Shown piece by piece: positions 1 to 8,776 of a stretch of 25,474 nt of DNA. Position numbers and translations under genes: made by a program. The first letter of the stretch is position 1; each line of letters opens with the position of its first letter. The notes below the pieces were generated by a model. It was given only the letters and a program-made list of their open reading frames with translations. It did no database searches and was not told where the DNA came from. This DNA comes from an uncultured Flavobacteriia bacterium (GTDB taxonomy: Bacteria > Bacteroidota > Bacteroidia > Flavobacteriales > Flavobacteriaceae): NCBI GenBank assembly GCA_946482495.1, contig CAMLRV010000008.1, positions 1 to 25,474 on the forward strand, written 5' to 3'.

Positions 1-215
1 ACCAAGTGTTACAAATTACTAATGATGACACCAACACAACAGTTAAAAATGTATACTTATATAATTTAGTTGGACAATTAGTAAATACTTGGGATGTTAA
101 AAATGAAAACCAATCGGATATTCAAATTCCAATGCATTCATTTAGCGCTGGAGTTTATATCGTAAAAGTTGAAACTACAAAAGGAAGTTTAAGTGAAAAA
201 ATAAGTATTAAATAA
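1..215 (+). CDS. T9SS type A sorting domain protein, C-terminal fragment
   Basis: This is the last ~71 codons of a gene that enters from the left edge; the reading frame is open from position 3, so no start is present. The visible residues form a typical Bacteroidota type IX secretion sorting domain: VYLYNLVGQLV, then a strand ending in IPMHSFSAGVYIVKVET, and a basic end, KISIK. Such domains take cargo across the outer membrane through the Por/Spr machinery, where they are cleaved off, so the missing N-terminal part is probably a secreted or surface protein. Its function cannot be told from this piece. The hairpin at 325-354 is its likely terminator. The domain call is firm; the identity of the rest is unknown. 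Confidence 0.85.
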   Translation, partial: QVLQITNDDTNTTVKNVYLYNLVGQLVNTWDVKNENQSDIQIPMHSFSAGVYIVKVETTKGSLSEKISIK

Positions 216-324
216 GTATAGTTAAAATAGGTTAATATAATGAAGATTTAGATGAATTACATTTGACCGATAATAAACTATAAATTAGACAAATGAAATA
301 ATAATGAAAAAGAAAAGGAAGAAG

Positions 325-358
325 TAGTCCCAACTAGGAAACTGGTTGGGACTATTTT
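325..358 (+). terminator. Rho-independent terminator of the left-edge T9SS gene
   Basis: A perfect 10-bp stem (TAGTCCCAAC, 325-334, with GTTGGGACTA, 345-354) closes a 10-base loop and is followed by TTTT. It lies 110 bases after the stop codon of the plus-strand gene. The T tract is on the plus side only, so it should work mainly for that gene. Confidence 0.75.
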
Positions 359-499
359 ATTCTCATATCTCACAATGTGTACTCGCAATCTTTGTTAATT
401 TAAATTGAGGATTCTACGAATTTAAAAGTCTTGCTAATGCCAATCATTACTATTCGAATGGTCGCATTTAAGATTACACATTTTCAATTTTATTTAAAA

Positions 500-537
500 A
501 AAAATCCCAACTTCTATATTTAAAAGCTGGGATTTTT
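500..537. terminator. Bidirectional terminator, end of nuo operon
   Basis: An A-rich arm with ATCCCA (504-509) pairs with TGGGAT (528-533) and is flanked by A and T tracts; an inner CTT/AAG pairing extends the stem with one A/C mismatch. It lies 20 bases beyond the nuoN stop codon on the minus strand. The oligo-A on its left reads as oligo-T on the minus strand, so it can end the nuo transcript and also back up the terminator at 325-358. Confidence 0.75.
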
Positions 538-556
538 ATTTAAGTTATTTGGAATC

Positions 557-1924
557 TTATAATAAATTCATAATCGCATCAGGGAAAATTCCAATTAGGA
601 CTAATAATACTGTTGCTACAATTCCTACAATGTAATATTCTGGATGATTAGCATATTCTTTATCATAAGTTGGTTCTTTCGTGTACATCGCCACCACAAC
701 TTTAAAGTAATAAAACACAGCAATCATTGAGTTGATAATCGCAACGATAGCTAAGCCAATAAATCCGCTTGAAATAATTTGATTCAATAAGAAGAACTTC
801 GCAAAGAAACCTGCTAAAATTGGAATTCCAGCCATAGACAATAAAGCAATTGTCATGATGAAAGCCATTAAAGGATTCTTTTTTCCTAATCCATTAAAGT
901 TTTCAATTTGATCGTTATCTTCGTTTTTAATAACATATAAAATTACAGAAAAAGCAGCTAAACCTGCAATTGCGTATGAAGTTGTATAAAACAATAGGTT
1001 ATTATCTGCAGCATTTATGTTCAATAAAGTCAATAACATAAATCCAGTGTGAGAAATACCTGAATAAGCAATAACACGTTTGATTTTTTTCTGACGAAGT
1101 GCCATTATGTTACCAAACAACATGGTTGCAATTACAACTACAACAATAACTTGTGTATAGCTGTATAACATTTGGCTGTTTAAAATCGTAATCAATTTGA
1201 AGAAAGAAGCCATTGCAGCCACTTTAGCCAAAGTACTCATGATAGCTGTAACTTGAGTTGGTGAACCTTCGTAAACATCTGGCGCCCAAAAGTGCATTGG
1301 AGTAGCTGCTACTTTAAATAACATTCCAATTGTAATTAAAATTACACCAATGTAAAACCAAAATTCTGTACTTGCAGAAATAGAAGCTTCGTATAAAGTT
1401 CCTACATCAAAAGTTCCTGTAGCGCCATAAATCATGGCAATTCCGAATAATAAAATTCCAGATGCAAATGAACCCATTAGGAAATATTTCATTCCGGCTT
1501 CATTACTTTTAATATTTAATCTGTCGCTACCTGCTAAAACATATAGCCCAATTGATAAAACTTCAATTCCTAAAAAGAACATCGCCATGTTACTGAAACT
1601 TACCATAGCAACTGCTCCGGAAAGCATAAATACTTTTATGGAAATGAAATCTGATAATTTTGAGCTTTTTGCATAACTCGGCGCGCTCATTAAAATTAAA
1701 AGAGCGGTTACTAAAATGAATAAGCTTGAAAATACTTTTGCGAAAGGATTCATTTGAATCATCGATTCGAAACCAGTAATTTCAGGTAATTGTTCTGTTA
1801 AGTTTAAACCAAATAATGCCATCAATGACACAATTGACACAGGAATAATAATCTTTTTTAGATTCATTATTTCTGCTAATAAACAAAATATTCCGATTCC
1901 TATTATAGCAATTAATGTAGTCAT
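557..1924 (-). CDS. nuoN: NADH-quinone oxidoreductase subunit N
   Basis: NuoN is one of the three antiporter-like (Mrp-type) proton-pumping subunits in the membrane arm of complex I. The 455-residue protein is almost wholly hydrophobic, with about 14 predicted membrane helices. It has the family's key residues: Glu121 in FLGIEVLSIGLY, Lys204 in FKVAATPMHFWAP, and Lys234 in a later helix; the APDVYEGSP loop (214-222) is highly characteristic. It is the last gene of the operon, 13 bases after nuoM and just before the terminator at 500-537. The length is normal for Bacteroidota NuoN, somewhat shorter than in E. coli. Confidence 0.96.
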   Translation of the reverse strand: MTTLIAIIGIGIFCLLAEIMNLKKIIIPVSIVSLMALFGLNLTEQLPEITGFESMIQMNPFAKVFSSLFILVTALLILMSAPSYAKSSKLSDFISIKVFMLSGAVAMVSFSNMAMFFLGIEVLSIGLYVLAGSDRLNIKSNEAGMKYFLMGSFASGILLFGIAMIYGATGTFDVGTLYEASISASTEFWFYIGVILITIGMLFKVAATPMHFWAPDVYEGSPTQVTAIMSTLAKVAAMASFFKLITILNSQMLYSYTQVIVVVVIATMLFGNIMALRQKKIKRVIAYSGISHTGFMLLTLLNINAADNNLLFYTTSYAIAGLAAFSVILYVIKNEDNDQIENFNGLGKKNPLMAFIMTIALLSMAGIPILAGFFAKFFLLNQIISSGFIGLAIVAIINSMIAVFYYFKVVVAMYTKEPTYDKEYANHPEYYIVGIVATVLLVLIGIFPDAIMNLL

Positions 1925-1937
1925 TTTGTGCTGATTA

Positions 1938-3368
1938 TTATTTAATTTGTGTTAAAATTGATTGTAAACTTGGTTCGATTAAATCGATAATTGGTTGAGG
2001 AAATAATCCGAAGAAAATTGTTAAAGCTACAACAACTACTAAAACAATACTTTCTTGTTTTGAAATTTTTTGGAAAGATTTTGTTTCTCCACCTAGCATT
2101 ACTTTTTGGAACATTCTCAACATATAAAAAGCTCCTAAAATGATTGTGGTTCCAGCAATAACTGCATACCAAATATTTACTTTGAATAAACTATAAAGTA
2201 AATTGAATTCTCCAATAAAGTTGAATGTGGTTGGTAAAGCAACAGAAGCTAACATCACAACCATAAATAATGATGCGAAATATGTATCTTGAATTCTAAT
2301 TCCACCCATTTCTTTTATTTCGTAAGTGTTGTATCTGCTATAAATTAATTCTACAATGTAAAATAATCCAACTATTACAATACCGTGAGATAACATTTGT
2401 AAAACCGCACCTTGAAATCCTTCGAAAGTTAAAGAATATAAACCTGCAGCAATTAATCCAACGTGAGATAATGATGAATAGGCTAATAATTTTTTAATGT
2501 CTTTTTGTTTTAAAGTTACAATTGCACCATAAATAATTCCTGCAATTGATAAAGCCACAATAATTGGCATGTATTCTTTTGCGGCACTATCAGATAATGG
2601 CAATTGCCATCTTAAGACACTGTATAATCCCATTTTTAACATGATACCAGATAATAACATTGTACCAACAGCTGGTGCTTTGCTATACGTGTTTGCCTGC
2701 CAAGTGTGGAAAGGAACTACTGGAATTTTAATTGCATAGGCTAAAAAGAACGCGAAGAAAATATATGTTTTTTCAACATGAGTTAATGGTAAAGCATATA
2801 ATTTGTTGATGTCAAAACTTCCACCTTTGGTGTACAAGTAAATGAATGCTAAAAGCATAAATAACGAACCTGCAAACGTGTAAATGAAGAATTTTAAAAT
2901 GGCTTTTTTACGTTCTTCTAAATCTCCATTACCCCAATTTAAAGCAATAAAGTAAATTGGAATTAATGCAATTTCCCAGAAGATATAATATAATAATCCG
3001 TCAGCTGCTAAGAATGTTCCTGCCATGGCAAATCCCATGAATAACATTAAAGCATAAATGGCTTTTGAATTTTCAAATTTTGTAATAAATCCTGATAATA
3101 CAATTAATGGTAGTAAGCCTGTTGTTAATAATAACATAGCTATAGATAAACCATCAACATGCAATGCAAAATTGATGTTTAGTTGTGAAATCCAAGGTAA
3201 GTTTACATCTAAATTATCGCCAGCTTGAAAAGCATTTAAACTTAATAATGTTACTCCAAAAGCAGCAATACTTGAAATTAAAGCAATTTTAGAAGCCAAC
3301 TTATTTCCAGATAAATAGGTGGCTAATGCGCCAACTAATAATACAATTAAAACAATACTAATATCCAT
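1938..3368 (-). CDS. nuoM: NADH-quinone oxidoreductase subunit M
   Basis: NuoM is the second antiporter-like subunit of the complex I membrane arm, placed between NuoL and NuoN in the assembled enzyme. The 476-residue protein is a polytopic membrane protein. Family signatures include Glu132 in FWEIALIPIYF and Lys214 in YAIKIPVVPFHTW (212-223), followed by a charged SKAPAVGTMLLSGIMLKMG helix. These Glu and Lys residues correspond to those needed for proton translocation in the family. Its ATG shares one base with the nuoL stop codon (TAATG), the usual sign of translational coupling. Confidence 0.96.
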   Translation of the reverse strand: MDISIVLIVLLVGALATYLSGNKLASKIALISSIAAFGVTLLSLNAFQAGDNLDVNLPWISQLNINFALHVDGLSIAMLLLTTGLLPLIVLSGFITKFENSKAIYALMLFMGFAMAGTFLAADGLLYYIFWEIALIPIYFIALNWGNGDLEERKKAILKFFIYTFAGSLFMLLAFIYLYTKGGSFDINKLYALPLTHVEKTYIFFAFFLAYAIKIPVVPFHTWQANTYSKAPAVGTMLLSGIMLKMGLYSVLRWQLPLSDSAAKEYMPIIVALSIAGIIYGAIVTLKQKDIKKLLAYSSLSHVGLIAAGLYSLTFEGFQGAVLQMLSHGIVIVGLFYIVELIYSRYNTYEIKEMGGIRIQDTYFASLFMVVMLASVALPTTFNFIGEFNLLYSLFKVNIWYAVIAGTTIILGAFYMLRMFQKVMLGGETKSFQKISKQESIVLVVVVALTIFFGLFPQPIIDLIEPSLQSILTQIK

Positions 3369-5254
3369 TATTTTACATCTCGAATTATAAATATATAAAC
3401 TAAAAACCCAACCATTCCGAATATGAATGCGAATAAATACACACCAATATTACCATTTTGGATTTTCTTTCCTTTTATAGATAGGGCATAAGTTGCACCA
3501 CCTAAACCAATAACTGCTTTTGAAATAAATTTCTCCACATATTTTTTAGCAAAACTTGAAATTTGATATAAAGGCTTCACAATTGTTGCCATATAAATTT
3601 CATCTAAATAATATTTATTAGTTAATACTTTGTGTAAACCTTGAGTTTCATTTTCAGCTATTGGAATTTCTTTATTTTTCAAATATTTAGAATAAGCAAT
3701 ACCAATTCCAACTAAAGCACCAACTGTAGCAATAGCCATTAACATATATGCTTCACCATTTAATCCATGTTCACCATGTGCTTTATGAGCAAATAAAGGT
3801 GCTAAATAATGATTTAACCAACTGTTTCCTGGTAAGCTAATTGCCCCACCAACAGCCGCTAAAGCTCCTAAAATTACTAATGGAATTGTAATTAGTGCTG
3901 GACTTTCATGTAAGTGATGTTTTTGTTCTTCAGTTCCTCTAAAGTCGTTGAAGAAAGTTAAATACATCAAACGGGACATATAGAAAGCGGTCATGATTGA
4001 AGCAATCGAACCGATTGCCCATAAAGGAATGTTGGCATGGAATGCTGTCATTAAAATTTCGTCTTTAGACCAGAATCCCGAGAATGGGAAAATTCCTGAA
4101 ATCGCTAAAGTGGAAATCATCATCGTCCAGAATGTAATTGGCATTACTTTTCTTAAACCTCCCATGTTTCTCATGTCTTGTTCTCCGTGTAATGCATGAA
4201 TTACAGAACCAGAACCTAAGAATAAACAAGCTTTAAAGAAAGCATGAGTAATTACGTGGAATACGGCTACTTCGTATGCTCCTAAACCTAATGCTAAAAA
4301 CATTAAACCTAATTGCGAAACGGTAGAATAAGCCAATACTTTTTTAATATCGTTTTGAACTAAACCAATAGATGCTGCAACTACTGCTGTAATCGTACCT
4401 ACAATGGCAATAATGTTTTGTACATCTGGTGTTAACTCGAATAAGAAATTCATTCTTGTTACCATGAAAATACCAGCTGTTACCATCGTTGCTGCGTGAA
4501 TTAAAGCAGAAACTGGCGTTGGTCCGGCCATTGCATCTGGTAACCATGTAGCTAAAGGTAACTGTGCCGATTTACCACAAGCACCAATGAATAAACATAA
4601 TGCAGCGATTGATAAAAGGCTAGGAGAAATAACATCTTTTCCTAATAATGCTTTTATTTCTAAGAATTCTAAAGTTTGGAATTGTAATCCTAAAATGAAA
4701 ATTCCAATTAAGAAACCTAAATCTCCAATACGGTTCATGATGAATGCTTTTTTAGCGGCATCATTATAGTCTTGGTTTTTATACCAGAACCCAATTAGTA
4801 AGTAAGAACATAATCCTACTCCTTCCCAACCGATGAACATTATTAATAGGTTACTTCCTGCCACTAAAGCAATCATGAAGAAAACGAACAAATTTAAGTA
4901 GGAGAAAAATTTGTGCATATTTTCATCTTCATGCATGTAGCTGATAGAGTATAAGTGAATTAAAGTTCCAATTCCTGTTACGAACAATAACCATAAAACT
5001 GATAATTGATCTAATAAAAATGAAAAGTTAACTTTAATACTTCCTACAGTAAACCAATCTGCTAAATGAAACTTAATCGCTTCTGCACCAGCATTGATTT
5101 GAGTAAATAAACATAAAGTACATAAAAAAGAGATAAATACTGTAGCTGTACCAATAACACCTGAAACAGTTTTACCTAATGTTTTACCGAAAAAAATGTT
5201 GATTAAAAAACCAACTAACGGTGCAAATAATAAAAGTAATATAGTAGTATTCAT
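3368..5254 (-). CDS. nuoL: NADH-quinone oxidoreductase subunit L
   Basis: NuoL is the distal antiporter-like subunit of complex I, which in known structures carries a long lateral helix running along the membrane arm. The 628 residues fit the family length. Visible signatures are Glu144 in IGWEGVGLCSYLLIGFWY, Lys228 in ACGKSAQLPLATWLPDAM, and the AGPTPVSALIHAATMVTAG helix (243-261). The C-terminal ~150 residues contain a long charged stretch followed by a final hydrophobic helix, consistent with the lateral helix and its anchor. The gap to nuoK is 7 bases, and the gene overlaps nuoM by one base. Confidence 0.97.
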   Translation of the reverse strand: MNTTILLLLFAPLVGFLINIFFGKTLGKTVSGVIGTATVFISFLCTLCLFTQINAGAEAIKFHLADWFTVGSIKVNFSFLLDQLSVLWLLFVTGIGTLIHLYSISYMHEDENMHKFFSYLNLFVFFMIALVAGSNLLIMFIGWEGVGLCSYLLIGFWYKNQDYNDAAKKAFIMNRIGDLGFLIGIFILGLQFQTLEFLEIKALLGKDVISPSLLSIAALCLFIGACGKSAQLPLATWLPDAMAGPTPVSALIHAATMVTAGIFMVTRMNFLFELTPDVQNIIAIVGTITAVVAASIGLVQNDIKKVLAYSTVSQLGLMFLALGLGAYEVAVFHVITHAFFKACLFLGSGSVIHALHGEQDMRNMGGLRKVMPITFWTMMISTLAISGIFPFSGFWSKDEILMTAFHANIPLWAIGSIASIMTAFYMSRLMYLTFFNDFRGTEEQKHHLHESPALITIPLVILGALAAVGGAISLPGNSWLNHYLAPLFAHKAHGEHGLNGEAYMLMAIATVGALVGIGIAYSKYLKNKEIPIAENETQGLHKVLTNKYYLDEIYMATIVKPLYQISSFAKKYVEKFISKAVIGLGGATYALSIKGKKIQNGNIGVYLFAFIFGMVGFLVYIFIIRDVK

Positions 5255-5261
5255 TTCCGTA

Positions 5262-5579
5262 TTATCCTTTTAGGTTTTTTAAATTATCAATGTCAATATT
5301 TCCAATATTTCTAAATACCGAAACTAAAATGGCTAAACCAACCGCAACTTCAGCGGCTGCAACGGCCATAGTGAAGAATACGAAAACTTGCCCTGATGCA
5401 TCTTCATGATAAGTAGAAAAAGCAACTAAAAGTAAGTTTACGGCATTTAGCATAATTTCAATAGACATAAACATGATTATGGCATTCCTTCTATATAAAA
5501 GTCCGAAAGCACCAATACAAAATAGCAAAGCAGCTAGTGTAAGGTAATTTTCAATACCAACGTGTTGTAAAATATTCAT
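5262..5579 (-). CDS. nuoK: NADH-quinone oxidoreductase subunit K
   Basis: NuoK is the small three-helix membrane subunit of complex I, homologous to MrpC and mitochondrial ND4L. At 105 residues it has the normal size. The two membrane-embedded glutamates of the family are present: Glu41 in [18 protein letters not shown] and Glu77 in [14 protein letters not shown], matching Glu36 and Glu72 of the E. coli protein, which link the quinone site to the antiporter subunits. It begins 2 bases after the nuoJ stop. Confidence 0.97.
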   Translation of the reverse strand: MNILQHVGIENYLTLAALLFCIGAFGLLYRRNAIIMFMSIEIMLNAVNLLLVAFSTYHEDASGQVFVFFTMAVAAAEVAVGLAILVSVFRNIGNIDIDNLKNLKG

Positions 5580-5581
5580 AA

Positions 5582-6085
5582 TTATATTTTTTCTTCTTTT
5601 TTAGAAATTAAAACGGCACCAATCATAGAAACTAAAAGTAAAATCGAAGCAAATTCGAAAGGCACTTGGTATTCGTTTAATAATACCTTTCCTAATTCTT
5701 TAATGGATTGATAATCTACACCAGTATTAACATATTCGATGTTTTCTGGTTGTGCTTTACGCAAAGCTGCAATTAAAACCAATCCTAAAATTCCAGCCGA
5801 AAAAACAGCAGAAAATTTGGCTAATATTGGTTTTGAGGTTTCGTCTTCGTTGTTTAAATTCATTAACATTAGGGTAAATAATAATAATACCATAATGGCT
5901 CCTGCATAAACAATAATATGTACAATGGCTAAAAATTGCGCGTTAAATAGTAAGTAATGACCTGCTAATGAGAAAAAGCAAATCACTAAATAAATAGCAC
6001 TATGAATGGCATTTTTACTCATTACTGTTAAAAATGCAGTTCCTAATGTAATAGCTGATAATATATAAAAAATGTATTCTAACAT
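5582..6085 (-). CDS. nuoJ: NADH-quinone oxidoreductase subunit J
   Basis: NuoJ (ND6 homologue) is a membrane subunit of complex I; its third helix changes shape during turnover in known structures. The 167-residue protein has about five hydrophobic segments. The conserved core [21 protein letters not shown], including the YAGAI signature of the family's pi-bulge helix, is clear. The C-terminal helix ([20 protein letters not shown]) is also typical. Only one base separates its ATG from the nuoI stop codon. Sequence conservation in this subunit is low overall, but the operon position makes the call secure. Confidence 0.96.
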   Translation of the reverse strand: MLEYIFYILSAITLGTAFLTVMSKNAIHSAIYLVICFFSLAGHYLLFNAQFLAIVHIIVYAGAIMVLLLFTLMLMNLNNEDETSKPILAKFSAVFSAGILGLVLIAALRKAQPENIEYVNTGVDYQSIKELGKVLLNEYQVPFEFASILLLVSMIGAVLISKKEEKI

Positions 6086-6086
6086 A

Positions 6087-6632
6087 TTAATTTACTGTAT
6101 TAGATTGGGTGTTTTTGATAGCCATGTCTAAAGGCATAACTAATTTGTCTTTTCCGTAGATAAAACTTTCTCTTTCGTAACCCGATTTTACAATTTTTTT
6201 AGATGTAGTTAAGTAAATTGCTTCTTTTGGACACGCTTCTTCACATAAACCACAGAAAATACAACGCAACATATTGATTTCATAAATCTCTGCGTATTTT
6301 TCTTCTCTATATAAGTGTTTTTCTTCTGGTTTTCTTTCGGCAGCTTTCATAGTAATGGCTTCTGCTGGGCAAGATAAAGCACATAATCCGCAAGCGGTAC
6401 ATCTTTCTCTACCTTGTTCGTCACGCATTAACATGTGTTGTCCTCTATAAACCGGGCTCATTGTTCTTGTTTCTTCTGGGTATTTGATGGTAACTTTTCT
6501 TCTAAACAAATGTTTTAAAGTTGTCCATAAACCTTTCAGAATTGTCCAAACGTAAATTCGCTCTAAAAATGTCATTTCCTTGTTGGAAACTTCAATTTTT
6601 CTTCCTGATAATGATATTTGTTGTATTGACAT
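6087..6632 (-). CDS. nuoI: NADH-quinone oxidoreductase subunit I
   Basis: NuoI is the peripheral-arm ferredoxin-like subunit carrying clusters N6a and N6b, which pass electrons from NuoG towards N2 in NuoB. Both [4Fe-4S] motifs are complete: Cys78, 81, 84 and 88 (CTACGLCALSCP), and Cys124, 127, 130 and 134 (CIFCGLCEEACP). The last cysteine of each motif ligates the other cluster, as in all 2[4Fe-4S] ferredoxin folds. An N-terminal amphipathic segment (residues 20-50) is the expected membrane-surface anchor. The protein has 181 residues and starts 11 bases after nuoH. Confidence 0.97.
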   Translation of the reverse strand: MSIQQISLSGRKIEVSNKEMTFLERIYVWTILKGLWTTLKHLFRRKVTIKYPEETRTMSPVYRGQHMLMRDEQGRERCTACGLCALSCPAEAITMKAAERKPEEKHLYREEKYAEIYEINMLRCIFCGLCEEACPKEAIYLTTSKKIVKSGYERESFIYGKDKLVMPLDMAIKNTQSNTVN

Positions 6633-6643
6633 CTTCTTTCTAA

Positions 6644-7669
6644 TTAAATAACCATTACAATTCCTGTTATAATAATATTAATAACAGCTAATGGGATTAA
6701 TATTTTCCAACCTAAGTGCATTAATTGATCGTATCTGAAACGAGGAATCGTCCATCTTACCCACATATAGAAAAAGATGAAGAAACATATTTTTGCAAAT
6801 AAAGTTAAGAATCCTAATAAAGCTCCGATGTTAATTCCCCAATTTTCGTTCACCCAAGCTAATCCTGGGAAGTGGTAACCTCCTAAGAAAACTACAGCTA
6901 AAATGGTTGAAGAAATGAACATATTAGCATATTCAGCAAATAAATAGAATCCCATTTTCATTGAAGAATATTCTGTGTGGTAACCTCCAATTAATTCTGA
7001 TTCACATTCTGCTAAATCGAATGGTGTTCTGTTAGTTTCGGCGAATGAACAAATTAAGAAAATTAAGAAAGCTAAGGGTTGGTAGAAAATATTCCAACCG
7101 TTATTCGCTTGCATAACTGTAATTTCTTTTAAGGATAACGAACCCGACATCATTAAGATAGAAATCATGGCTAATCCCATTGCTACTTCATAAGAAATCA
7201 TTTGAGAAGAAGCACGAACTGCTGACATTAATGAATATTTATTGTTTGATGCCCAAGCACCAATCATAATTCCGTATACTCCAATTGATAATACCCCAAA
7301 AACATATAAAATTGAGACATCAATATCTGTGGCTTGAAGTAATACTTTTCTACCAAAAACTTCAATTTTATCACCCCAAGGAATAACAGCACTTGTAATT
7401 AATGCCGTACTCATGGCAATTGCTGGTCCTAAAATAAATAAGAATTTATTAGGTGTATTTGGGAAAAATTCTTCTTTTGTGAATAATTTGGCTCCATCGG
7501 CAAGTGGTTGTAATAATCCACCCCAACCTGCACGGTTTGGTCCAACACGGTCTTGTAAAAAGGCTGCTACTTTACGTTCTGCCCAAGTGGAATACATTGC
7601 CATTAACATGGTTAAAGCAAATACTGCAACAATAATTACACTTTTTTCTATGATAAAAACACTATCCAT
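6644..7669 (-). CDS. nuoH: NADH-quinone oxidoreductase subunit H
   Basis: NuoH (ND1 homologue) is the membrane subunit at the junction of the two arms and forms much of the quinone-binding cavity. The 341-residue protein shows both family signatures: ERKVAAFLQDRVGPNRAG (31-48) near the N-terminus, and ETNRTPFDLAECESELIGGY (211-230), the acidic loop lining the quinone channel and E-channel. About eight hydrophobic helices are visible. Its ATG overlaps the nuoG stop by one base (TAATG), so translation is probably coupled. Confidence 0.97.
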   Translation of the reverse strand: MDSVFIIEKSVIIVAVFALTMLMAMYSTWAERKVAAFLQDRVGPNRAGWGGLLQPLADGAKLFTKEEFFPNTPNKFLFILGPAIAMSTALITSAVIPWGDKIEVFGRKVLLQATDIDVSILYVFGVLSIGVYGIMIGAWASNNKYSLMSAVRASSQMISYEVAMGLAMISILMMSGSLSLKEITVMQANNGWNIFYQPLAFLIFLICSFAETNRTPFDLAECESELIGGYHTEYSSMKMGFYLFAEYANMFISSTILAVVFLGGYHFPGLAWVNENWGINIGALLGFLTLFAKICFFIFFYMWVRWTIPRFRYDQLMHLGWKILIPLAVINIIITGIVMVI

Positions 7670-8688
7670 TATTTTTCAGAATTTTTTAATGGAACACCTG
7701 TCATACTAATTTTTTTACGGTCAACATCACGACCTAAAAGTATGTTTTTCTCTGTTTCGATAATTACTTTCTCTAATGGACGAACGTAATTATTTTGATT
7801 GATTACAGAATCTTTTGCAAATTTTCTTGGTCCTTCGATAGTCCAATCAGAAACTTCTTTTTTGTCGAAACGACAAGTATTACAAATGAATTCTTCTACT
7901 TCACCATATTGGTCTTTTCTACCTGTAACTCTTTGAATTTCGTTACCGAACATCCAAAGAGTAGTTTTTCCACAACAAGTTGTACATTCTCTATGTGCAT
8001 CGAAAGGTTTGTTGAACCAAACTCTACTTTTGAAACGGAACGTTTTATCAGTTAATGCTCCAACTGGACAAACATCAATCATGTTTCCAGAGAATTCATT
8101 ATCAATTGCTGCAGAAACACAAGTTGAAATTTGTGCATGATCTCCGCGGTTTAGAACCCCATGTACTCTTTTATCTGTTAATTGATCGGCTAAAGTTGTA
8201 CAACGCTGACATAAGATACAACGATTCATGTGTAATTGAATTTTATCCCCAATATTTTCTGGTTCAAAAGTTCTTTTTTCTTCAATGAAACGTGTTCCAG
8301 CATTTCCATGCTCGAAACTTAAATCTTGTAAGTTACATTCTCCTGCTTGGTCGCAAACCGGACAATCTAATGGGTGGTTGATTAATAAAAATTCTGTTAC
8401 AGATTTTCTAGCTTCTGTTACTCTTTCAGAATTTTTACTATTCACTTCCATTCCGTCCATACATCCAGTCACACAAGATGCCATTAATTTTGGCATTGGT
8501 CTTGGGTCGGCTTCACTACCTTTAGAAACTTCAACTAAACAGCAACGACATTTTCCTCCGCTTCCTTTTAATTTAGAATAATAACACATGGCTGGCGGCA
8601 CTAAATCGCCTCCAATCATACGCGCAGCTTGCAGGATGGTTGTTCCTGGTTCTACTTCTACGCTTTGTCCGTCTATGGTTACTTTCAT
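7669..8688 (-). CDS. nuoG: Short NADH-quinone oxidoreductase subunit G (iron-sulfur domains only)
   Basis: NuoG carries the iron-sulfur chain between NuoF and NuoI. This form has only 339 residues, against roughly 700-900 in E. coli and many other bacteria: the molybdopterin-oxidoreductase-like domain is absent. Cluster ligands are visible. N1b ([2Fe-2S]) is Cys35, 47, 50 and 72, with 11 instead of the more usual 10 residues between the first two. N5 is His105 with Cys109, 112 and 118. N4 is Cys157, 160, 163 and 207. A third region resembles the N7 site but has Cys235, 238, 239, 269 and 272, with Thr242 where the third N7 cysteine would be. No remnant of the missing domain follows; nuoH starts at the stop codon, so this is a compact gene, not a broken one. 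I believe short NuoG forms are usual in flavobacteria. Confidence 0.93.
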   Translation of the reverse strand: MKVTIDGQSVEVEPGTTILQAARMIGGDLVPPAMCYYSKLKGSGGKCRCCLVEVSKGSEADPRPMPKLMASCVTGCMDGMEVNSKNSERVTEARKSVTEFLLINHPLDCPVCDQAGECNLQDLSFEHGNAGTRFIEEKRTFEPENIGDKIQLHMNRCILCQRCTTLADQLTDKRVHGVLNRGDHAQISTCVSAAIDNEFSGNMIDVCPVGALTDKTFRFKSRVWFNKPFDAHRECTTCCGKTTLWMFGNEIQRVTGRKDQYGEVEEFICNTCRFDKKEVSDWTIEGPRKFAKDSVINQNNYVRPLEKVIIETEKNILLGRDVDRKKISMTGVPLKNSEK

Positions 8689-8689
8689 T

Positions 8690-8775
8690 TTTTTTAATTT
8701 GTTTGTTTAGTTTCAAGTTTCATGTTTAACGTTGTTAATTCGTTTTAAACTTGAAACCTGAAACTTGAAACTATT
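8690..8775. repeat. Palindromic intergenic repeat between nuoF and nuoG
   Basis: The 88-base nuoF-nuoG gap is far longer than the other spacers in the operon, apart from nuoD-nuoE, and is nearly filled by a hairpin. TAGTTTCAAGTTTCA (8708-8722) is a perfect 15-base inverted repeat of 8759-8773. Between the arms is further GTTTAA/TTAAAC pairing and another copy of the AAACTTGAAAC word (8748-8757). The sequence is built from repeats of GAAAC(C/T)T. I recall similar interspersed elements in Flavobacterium intergenic regions, but cannot confirm copies elsewhere from this window. Confidence 0.75.
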
Positions 8776-8776
8776 T

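Larger units (their letters stand above)
216..556. other. Intergenic region between convergent genes
   Basis: This 341-base stretch lies between the 3' ends of the left-edge T9SS gene and nuoN. It holds two hairpin terminators (325-354 and 500-537, listed separately) and, between them, a stretch bounded by the 8-base inverted repeat AATGTGTA (374-381) and TACACATT (475-482). I see no convincing coding frame, tRNA or promoter in it. Confidence 0.6.

Noticed and set aside
8055..8581. Two plus-strand frames of 77 and 98 codons antisense to nuoG
   Set aside because: They lie fully within the cysteine-rich core of nuoG and resemble no protein; shadow frames.
7669..8688. NuoG as a truncated pseudogene
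   Set aside because: The stop codon is coupled to the nuoH start by TAATG, all N1b, N4 and N5 ligands are intact, and no leftover molybdopterin-domain sequence follows, so this is a compact functional form.
8708..8773. Possible CRISPR-like direct repeats of GAAACTTGAAAC
   Set aside because: The copies are inverted or adjacent without unique 30-40 base spacers, and no cas gene is near; it is a palindromic intergenic element.
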